From the NCBI GenBank assembly GCA_943330835.2, contig CALQJH020000087.1, positions 1 through 7,802 on the forward strand: a stretch of 7,802 nt of DNA, in the 5' to 3' direction. The notes beneath the pieces are model-generated. The model ran no database searches. It was not told the origin of the DNA and worked only from the letters and a program-made list of their open reading frames with translations. Positions within the stretch are counted from its first letter, which is position 1; each line of letters opens with the position of its first letter. A program made the translations under genes and the position numbers. Shown here piece by piece: positions 4,311 through 7,802 of this stretch. Origin of the DNA: Candidatus Kuenenia stuttgartensis (GTDB lineage: Bacteria > Bacteroidota > Bacteroidia > Chitinophagales > Chitinophagaceae).

Positions 4311-6437
4311 ATGCAAAAAACATTTTTATTTTATTGTTTTATGGTCAGTTTCCAAATGGCAACTGCTCAAAATGATACGAGTAAAACTTCCTCAAAGACC
4401 TTAGATGAAATTGTAGTGACTTCTACCAGAACAGAAACGAAATTGAGTAATGTAGCAGTGCCTACGAACATCATAAATCAAAAGACTATTCAACAAGCAG
4501 GATCTCTTCGATTAAAAGATATCCTTCAGGAGCAGGCAGGATTAAATATTACCAACAATGGATTTGGTCAGGGGGTACAAATGCAGGGACTCAGCTCCGA
4601 TTATACGTTGATTTTATTAAATGGTCAGCCACTTGTAGGAAGAACTTCAGGCGTTCTTGATCTCAATAGAATTGGGATTAATAACATCAAAAAAATCGAA
4701 ATTGTAAAAGGCCCATCTTCCAGCTTATATGGCTCTGAAGCTATGGCAGGCGTTATCAACATTATTACAGACAATAATTTCACACCTTCATTAGATTTAG
4801 GATTAAGATATGGTTTTGGCAATGCTCAAAAAAAATGGATCCTACCTGCTGACAAAACCGCTGCTAAAAATTTCGATTTCAATTTATCAGGCGCTACACA
4901 AATCAACAAAACAGGCATTAGATTTTCAAGCGACGCCTATTATATTGATGCAGTTAGTATAAGGCCCTACTCTGCTGTTGTTGCTGCACAACCTATCTGG
5001 AGGCTCACCAATCAAATTGATATCAATCAAAAATTATCTTCGTCTACTAATCTTCATGTAAATATCAGAAACAGTTACGATTATTTGAAACAAGATTTTG
5101 CTGTAAGTAATTTGGGAACAGTTAGTAATTCTTATGGCAATGAATCCAATAACGACTTGAACATCAACCCAAGTATTACACATGTATTCAACAATAAAAT
5201 AAAATCATCTTTAAAGCTCTATGCAACGAAATATTCAGGCATACAAAAGCTGTATTTTATTGACAAGCCAGACAGTTCTTACTCAGATGAATTCTACCAA
5301 AATTATTACCGTGTTGAAAATCAAACAGATTTTAATTTCAAAAAAAACAGATTAACTATCGGTGCCGGATATAACATAGATGAAGCAAAATCTACCAGAT
5401 ACGATGACGTAAAAAGTAACAAACAAAACACGATTGTTTCTTTGTTTACTCAAAACGAATGGATGCCATCAGCAAAAATAACAGTCATCGCAGGACTTAG
5501 ATATGATTACAATAAGTTGTTTGCCGCTGCCTTTAGTCCCAAAATGGCTGTACGGTATAAAATCAATAATACTATCTCATTAAATGCCTCCATTGGCAGA
5601 GGATTTAAAGCGCCTGATTTCAGACAATTATTTTTAAACTTCACAAACAATGCAGCTGGTGGCTATTCTGTGATTGGAACGATTGATGCCATAAAGATTA
5701 TTCAACAATTACAAGAGTTAGGTCAGATAGGCGAAATCACTGGCGATTACAATAAACTATCCACATTAAAGCCTGAATTTTCAACTGGAATCAACTTAGG
5801 AGGCAATATTAATCTAAATGATAAATTCAAATTTAATTTCAATTTATTCAGAAACGATATTGAAAATCTGATTGATGTAAAACAAGTAGCTGCAAGAACA
5901 AATGGCGCACAAATATTCAGCTACATCAATGTAAAAAGAGCATACACGGAAGGATTTGAAGTAGAAGCTACGGCTAAAATCACCAACCAATTTTGGATTT
6001 CATCGGGTTATCAATTCCTGCTTACAGCAGACAAAGATGAGTTAGAAAAAGTAAACGCCGGTAAAGTATATACGAGGGATAATGACGGCACAGTAAGACG
6101 TCTTCAACCATCGGAATACATTGGCTTATCAAACAGAAGCAAACAGATGGGGAATTTGAAATTCACTTATGAAAACAAAAATTGTTTTGCATCCTTAAGA
6201 TTAATGTATAAATCTGAATGGTACATCAGTGATCGAGATGGGAATGGCTTAATTGATAAAAATGATGAAAAAGCAAATGGATATTTCTTGTTGAATATTT
6301 CTGCTGGTAAAGAAATCAACAACATCGTTTCTTTGAAAGCTGGAATGGACAATGCTACTAATTATCAAGACAACAATTACTTACCAAGCCTTCAATGTAG
6401 AACAATTTATATCTCCGCAAATTTTAAACTTAAATAA
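4311..6437 (+). CDS. TonB-dependent outer-membrane receptor, HmuR-like, paired with a HmuY-family lipoprotein
   Basis: A 708-residue outer-membrane beta-barrel receptor for energized uptake of a ligand. Residues 1-20 are a signal peptide ending ATAQ. A TonB box follows (LDEIVVTSTR, 31-40). The plug domain holds the classic IEIVKGPSSSLYGSEA stretch (about 129-144), followed by GVINI. The rest is a barrel with many alternating aromatic strands and GRGFKAPDFRQLF at 429-441, a position and motif typical of siderophore, cobalamin and heme receptors. It ends in TIYISANFKLK, a plausible closing strand. There is no N-terminal carboxypeptidase-like domain and no SusD partner, so it is not a SusC-type glycan transporter. 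The HmuY-family gene starts 22 bases downstream, as in hmuRY operons, so heme or another porphyrin is the leading ligand guess; specificity cannot be fixed from sequence. A DRDGNGLIDKNDE segment (641-653) looks like a calcium-binding loop. An isolated terminator upstream implies its own promoter. Confidence 0.92.
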   Translation: MQKTFLFYCFMVSFQMATAQNDTSKTSSKTLDEIVVTSTRTETKLSNVAVPTNIINQKTIQQAGSLRLKDILQEQAGLNITNNGFGQGVQMQGLSSDYTLILLNGQPLVGRTSGVLDLNRIGINNIKKIEIVKGPSSSLYGSEAMAGVINIITDNNFTPSLDLGLRYGFGNAQKKWILPADKTAAKNFDFNLSGATQINKTGIRFSSDAYYIDAVSIRPYSAVVAAQPIWRLTNQIDINQKLSSSTNLHVNIRNSYDYLKQDFAVSNLGTVSNSYGNESNNDLNINPSITHVFNNKIKSSLKLYATKYSGIQKLYFIDKPDSSYSDEFYQNYYRVENQTDFNFKKNRLTIGAGYNIDEAKSTRYDDVKSNKQNTIVSLFTQNEWMPSAKITVIAGLRYDYNKLFAAAFSPKMAVRYKINNTISLNASIGRGFKAPDFRQLFLNFTNNAAGGYSVIGTIDAIKIIQQLQELGQIGEITGDYNKLSTLKPEFSTGINLGGNINLNDKFKFNFNLFRNDIENLIDVKQVAARTNGAQIFSYINVKRAYTEGFEVEATAKITNQFWISSGYQFLLTADKDELEKVNAGKVYTRDNDGTVRRLQPSEYIGLSNRSKQMGNLKFTYENKNCFASLRLMYKSEWYISDRDGNGLIDKNDEKANGYFLLNISAGKEINNIVSLKAGMDNATNYQDNNYLPSLQCRTIYISANFKLK

Positions 6438-6459
6438 ATAAACCAAAAAACAATTAAAA

Positions 6460-7128
6460 ATGAAAAAAACAATTTTATTTCTTGGCATCACAACCGCGAT
6501 TATTTTCAGCGCTTGTAAAAAAGACAATAACGACTCTAACAACACTCCGAGCAATTACATCGCTACTTTCAAAACCACTATTTATAATGTATCTGATATG
6601 CCGGCAGATACAATCAAAGATGATTACCTTAATTTACCTAACCCACAAAATCCATTTTTAACTTTTACTTTTTATAGTTTAGAAAACAATACAATCGTAC
6701 CTAATACAGATTCCGCAACAACAAAGTGGGATTTAGCATTTAGCGGAAATAAGATTAGAGTAAATAATGTAACCAGTGGTCCTGGCATTGGAGGTGCATT
6801 TGTTTATAATGGTACATTTACTGAACTTCTAGGTGTACCTAAAGATTCGACTTTCAAAGTTGATAACTACCCTTCAACTTATGCTATAACAAAAGCCAGT
6901 GACGCCTCTTGGTACCATCTTGATAGCGATGGACAAGGTGGGGGATCAAATTTAATAACTCCAATACCCGGAAGAATTTTAGTAATAAAAACCGCTACAG
7001 GTAAATATGCTAAAGTAGAAATTTTAAACTATTACAAAGGCGGGGTTACTCCTGACGCAAATGCTTCAAACACTGTAAAAGCTGATTTACAGAGATTCTA
7101 TACTTTTAAATATTGTCTTTCTAACTAA
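6460..7128 (+). CDS. HmuY-family lipoprotein (partner of the TonB-dependent receptor)
   Basis: A 222-residue lipoprotein. The signal peptide MKKTILFLGITTAIIFSAC gives lipidation at Cys19, followed by KKDNND and an Asn/Ser-rich linker to about residue 32. The body has the HmuY pattern: TKWDLAFSGNKIRVNNV (87-103), SGPGIGGAF (105-113), SWYHLDSDG (149-157), PIPGRILVIKTATGKYAKVEI (168-188, where the PGR-LVI-T--GKYAKV core is highly diagnostic), YYKGG (191-195), and RFYTFKYC near the end. HmuY of Porphyromonas gingivalis is a heme-capturing lipoprotein that delivers heme to HmuR. Its ligands there are two histidines. This protein contains a single histidine, His152, so that ligation cannot be copied here, and heme binding would need another residue or may not occur. 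It lies 22 bases after the receptor gene and before a terminator, so it is the last gene of a two-gene operon. Confidence 0.88.
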   Translation: MKKTILFLGITTAIIFSACKKDNNDSNNTPSNYIATFKTTIYNVSDMPADTIKDDYLNLPNPQNPFLTFTFYSLENNTIVPNTDSATTKWDLAFSGNKIRVNNVTSGPGIGGAFVYNGTFTELLGVPKDSTFKVDNYPSTYAITKASDASWYHLDSDGQGGGSNLITPIPGRILVIKTATGKYAKVEILNYYKGGVTPDANASNTVKADLQRFYTFKYCLSN

Positions 7129-7150
7129 CGCATATATTTTCTATTAAATC

Positions 7151-7183
7151 AAAAGCCATTCCCAAAAAGAATGGCTTTTTTTT
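7151..7183 (+). terminator. Intrinsic terminator after the HmuY-family gene
   Basis: AAAAGCCATTC (7151-7161) pairs perfectly with GAATGGCTTTT (7169-7179) around a 7-base loop, and the T-run continues to 7183 (eight Ts from 7176). The A-rich left flank gives a short interrupted T-tract on the minus strand (TTTT, then GATTT), so it may also stop transcription coming from dapD. Confidence 0.93.
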
Positions 7184-7292
7184 ACGTATAAACTTCTCTG
7201 CGTAATCTCGTTTTCTCCTATTCTCAGCAGTAAAATTCTCCTCTCATAAAAACAAGATTGCTGAGTTTTGTAGAGAGAATCAACAAACCATG

Positions 7293-7349
7293 AACAACAA
7301 ACAAAAATATCCAAATCAACTAATCAACCAAACAACTAATTAACTAATC
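7293..7349. repeat. G-free A/C-rich tract with three AACTAAT copies downstream of dapD
   Basis: This stretch in the gap between the two convergent genes has no G on the plus strand for 57 bases. It contains AACTAAT three times (7318, 7334, 7342; spacing 16 and 8). It would form the T/G-rich 3' untranslated end of the dapD transcript. The rest of the 7184-7354 gap has an imperfect CTCTC/GAGAG inverted repeat (about 7234-7277) but no recognizable gene or RNA. Confidence 0.5.
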
Positions 7350-7354
7350 GCCCC

Positions 7355-7802
7355 CTAAACCGCCACATTAAAATCTCTCAGCGCATCATTCAAACTCGTT
7401 TTCAAATCTGTACTCGTTTTTCGTTTGCCAATAATCAACGCGCAACTCACATTATAATCGCCCGCAGGGAATGTTTTTGTATAACTACCGGGAATGACTA
7501 CACTACGTTCAGGGATATACCCTTTTGTTTCAATGGGTTCTGGTCCGCTAACATCAATTATTTTTGTAGACTGCGTAAGTACTACATTAGCGCCTAATAC
7601 TGCTTCCTTTCCCACCCTTACTCCTTCTACTACAATACAACGACTCCCTATAAAACAACCGTCTTCAATAATTACAGGGCTTGCCTGCAAGGGCTCCAAT
7701 ACACCGCCAATACCTACACCACCGCTAAGGTGTACATGCTTGCCAATTTGAGCACAACTTCCTACCGTTGCCCAAGTGTCCACCATTGTACCTTCATCCA
7801 CA
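7355..7802 (-). CDS. dapD: 2,3,4,5-tetrahydropyridine-2,6-dicarboxylate N-succinyltransferase, C-terminal half
   Basis: The minus strand reads inward from the right edge to a TAG at 7357-7355, about 149 codons. The visible protein begins [20 protein letters not shown], then [30 protein letters not shown] and VVEGVRVG, then a C-terminal segment ending [12 protein letters not shown]. The hexapeptide-repeat left-handed beta-helix pattern and the [15 protein letters not shown] signature identify DapD, a cytosolic trimer that transfers succinyl from succinyl-CoA in the succinylase branch of lysine/meso-diaminopimelate synthesis. The GTG at 7801-7799 is the internal Val of the conserved [10 protein letters not shown] segment, not a start. 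E. coli DapD is 274 residues, so about half the gene lies beyond the window. The C-terminal region differs from the E. coli enzyme, as in other Bacteroidota. It converges with the HmuY operon. Confidence 0.96.
   Translation of the reverse strand, partial: VDEGTMVDTWATVGSCAQIGKHVHLSGGVGIGGVLEPLQASPVIIEDGCFIGSRCIVVEGVRVGKEAVLGANVVLTQSTKIIDVSGPEPIETKGYIPERSVVIPGSYTKTFPAGDYNVSCALIIGKRKTSTDLKTSLNDALRDFNVAV

Noticed and set aside
4625..4822. Minus-strand frame inside the receptor plug
   Set aside because: Antisense shadow of the conserved plug coding sequence.
6167..6352. Minus-strand frame inside the receptor barrel
   Set aside because: Antisense shadow, no start context and no domain.
4311..7128. 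SusC/SusD glycan-uptake pair
   Set aside because: The receptor lacks the N-terminal carboxypeptidase-like domain and the lipoprotein has HmuY, not SusD, motifs.
7290..7343. 17-residue Asn/Gln-rich small ORF after the HmuY terminator
   Set aside because: No promoter or ribosome site is visible and its composition simply reflects the A/C-rich tract.
7494..7751. Plus-strand frame opposite dapD
   Set aside because: Antisense to a strongly conserved enzyme; the Pro/Thr-rich translation is typical of a shadow frame.

Overview
The window looks like chromosomal DNA from an AT-rich member of the Bacteroidota, probably close to the Chitinophagaceae. Four things suggest this: a DUF3810 membrane protein, a SprB-type repeat, a TonB-dependent receptor paired with a HmuY-family lipoprotein, and lipoproteins whose mature N-termini (Cys followed by Lys and Asp/Glu) resemble the Bacteroidota lipoprotein export signal. 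Shine-Dalgarno sequences are weak or absent, as is usual for the phylum. The taxonomic placement is an inference from gene content.

Layout from left to right. A DUF3810 gene runs leftward off the window edge (1-395, minus). A divergent gap follows, and then a housekeeping cluster on the plus strand: a DUF177/YceD-family protein, rpmF (ribosomal protein L32, with no cysteines) and plsX (phospholipid synthesis). This is the widely conserved yceD-rpmF-plsX order, but fabH, which often follows, is not next. A terminator-like hairpin lies between rpmF and plsX.

Next comes a two-gene envelope redox unit (2589-4144). Its first gene encodes an unusual lipoprotein with four exact-period, cysteine-rich, thrombospondin-1-like repeats, a SprB-like domain and a C-terminal c-type cytochrome domain (CISCH). 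The second gene, 29 bases downstream, encodes a small Rieske [2Fe-2S] lipoprotein. A strong intrinsic terminator closes this unit. A second two-gene unit (4311-7128) encodes a TonB-dependent outer-membrane receptor and a HmuY-family lipoprotein, the arrangement of heme-uptake hmuRY operons. It also ends in a strong terminator, and two short inverted repeats sit upstream of it as possible operators.

The right end carries the C-terminal half of dapD (lysine/diaminopimelate biosynthesis) on the minus strand, cut by the window edge.

The most interesting part is 2589-7128: a heme-carrying, repeat-bearing lipoprotein and a Rieske lipoprotein beside a receptor/lipoprotein pair of the heme-acquisition type. 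The two iron-cofactor lipoproteins may form a small electron-transfer pair at the cell surface. The link to the neighbouring receptor operon is adjacency only and is not shown by the sequence.
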